Assembly (NCBI GenBank): GCA_030433225.1
Contig: JAUIMD010000113.1
Location: 1-6,595, forward strand
Direction of reading: 5' to 3'
Length of the DNA stretch: 6,595 nucleotides
From: Bacteroidia bacterium
Lineage (GTDB): Bacteria > Bacteroidota > Bacteroidia > Bacteroidales > UBA5342
The translations under genes and the position numbers were made by a program. Shown here piece by piece: positions 6,414 through 6,595 of the stretch. The notes under the pieces are model-generated. The model did not search any database. It was not told where the DNA came from and worked only from the letters and a program-made list of their open reading frames with translations. Positions within the stretch are counted from its first letter, which is position 1. Every line of letters starts with the position of its first letter.

Positions 6414-6595
6414 TCACCCCTGCGCGTTGGACGAATCCCCCACTTTTTGATTGCGGTACTCTGATGGGGAAAGCCCCTTGCTTTTGCGAAAGGTTTTGGC
6501 AAAATAATTGGGATCACTAAATCCGCAGCGATAGGCCACATCGGTAATCGAGTTCATCCCCGACTCCAACAACTGAACGGCTCTTTTGATGCGCA
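6414..6595 (-). CDS. AraC-family helix-turn-helix regulator, C-terminal fragment (5' part outside the window)
   Basis: The last 59 residues and TGA stop (6414-6416) of a gene that enters from the right edge. The visible part is the second half of an AraC/XylS-type DNA-binding domain: RIKRAVQLLESG leads into the second helix-turn-helix, SITDVAYRCGFSDPNYFAKT, then FRKSKGLSPSEYR, the usual end of the domain, followed by a short polar tail. This ending occurs both in stand-alone AraC regulators and at the C-terminus of the hybrid two-component sensors that control many Bacteroidota polysaccharide loci; the N-terminal part needed to tell them apart is missing. Same strand and position upstream of the lyases make it a likely local regulator, by inference. 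Confidence 0.92.
   Translation of the reverse strand, partial: RIKRAVQLLESGMNSITDVAYRCGFSDPNYFAKTFRKSKGLSPSEYRNQKVGDSSNAQG

Noticed and set aside
6209..6520. 103-codon plus-strand frame as a small gene
   Set aside because: Its last third is antisense to the AraC-type DNA-binding domain, and the rest resembles no known family. It has no clear leader, so I treat it as unproven and mention it only under the gap.
1..6595. CRISPR array, insertion sequence, tRNA/rRNA, or SusC/SusD pair
   Set aside because: I looked for repeat-spacer periodicity, transposase motifs, terminal repeats, tRNA-like arms and TonB-receptor or SusD signatures and saw none in the window.

Overview
The window looks like a fragment of a pectin/hemicellulose-degradation locus from a polysaccharide-degrading member of the Bacteroidota. 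The organism call rests on four things: a type IX secretion (T9SS) sorting-type C-terminus on one enzyme, modular Bacteroidota-style extracellular tails, A/T-rich leaders without a Shine-Dalgarno sequence, and a candidate -7 element of the TAnnTTTG type. I cannot name a genus. No SusC/SusD-type gene lies in the window, so calling it a polysaccharide utilization locus (PUL) is inference.

All supported genes read on the minus strand, so transcription runs from right to left. At the right edge (6414-6595) is the C-terminal end of an AraC-type helix-turn-helix regulator, possibly the DNA-binding end of a hybrid two-component sensor. A 456-bp stretch without a convincing gene follows (5958-6413). 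Next come a large modular PL1 pectate lyase (3861-5957, 698 aa), a second PL1 lyase of a different subtype with a T9SS sorting domain (2523-3755, 410 aa), and a GH3 enzyme with an inserted PA14 domain (2436 to the left edge). The GH3 has 812 codons in the window and lacks only its C-terminal end. Gaps between the enzyme genes are 105 and 86 bp, which fits co-transcription, although a candidate promoter precedes the 410-aa lyase.

Likely cooperation (inference): the two PL1 lyases are exported and cut the polygalacturonan backbone by beta-elimination. The GH3, which carries beta-xylosidase/arabinosidase-like signatures and a plain signal peptide, would trim side-chain sugars or released oligosaccharides in the periplasm. 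The regulator at the right edge is a reasonable candidate controller.

The parts most worth a second look are these: a 9-base motif (CTGGTAAAA on the plus strand) that occurs once in each of the three intergenic gaps and nowhere else I could find in the window; the different active-site signatures and secretion tails of the two lyases; and the unexplained 456-bp gap, which has overlapping open frames and inverted repeats. I did not find a clearly new biological system.
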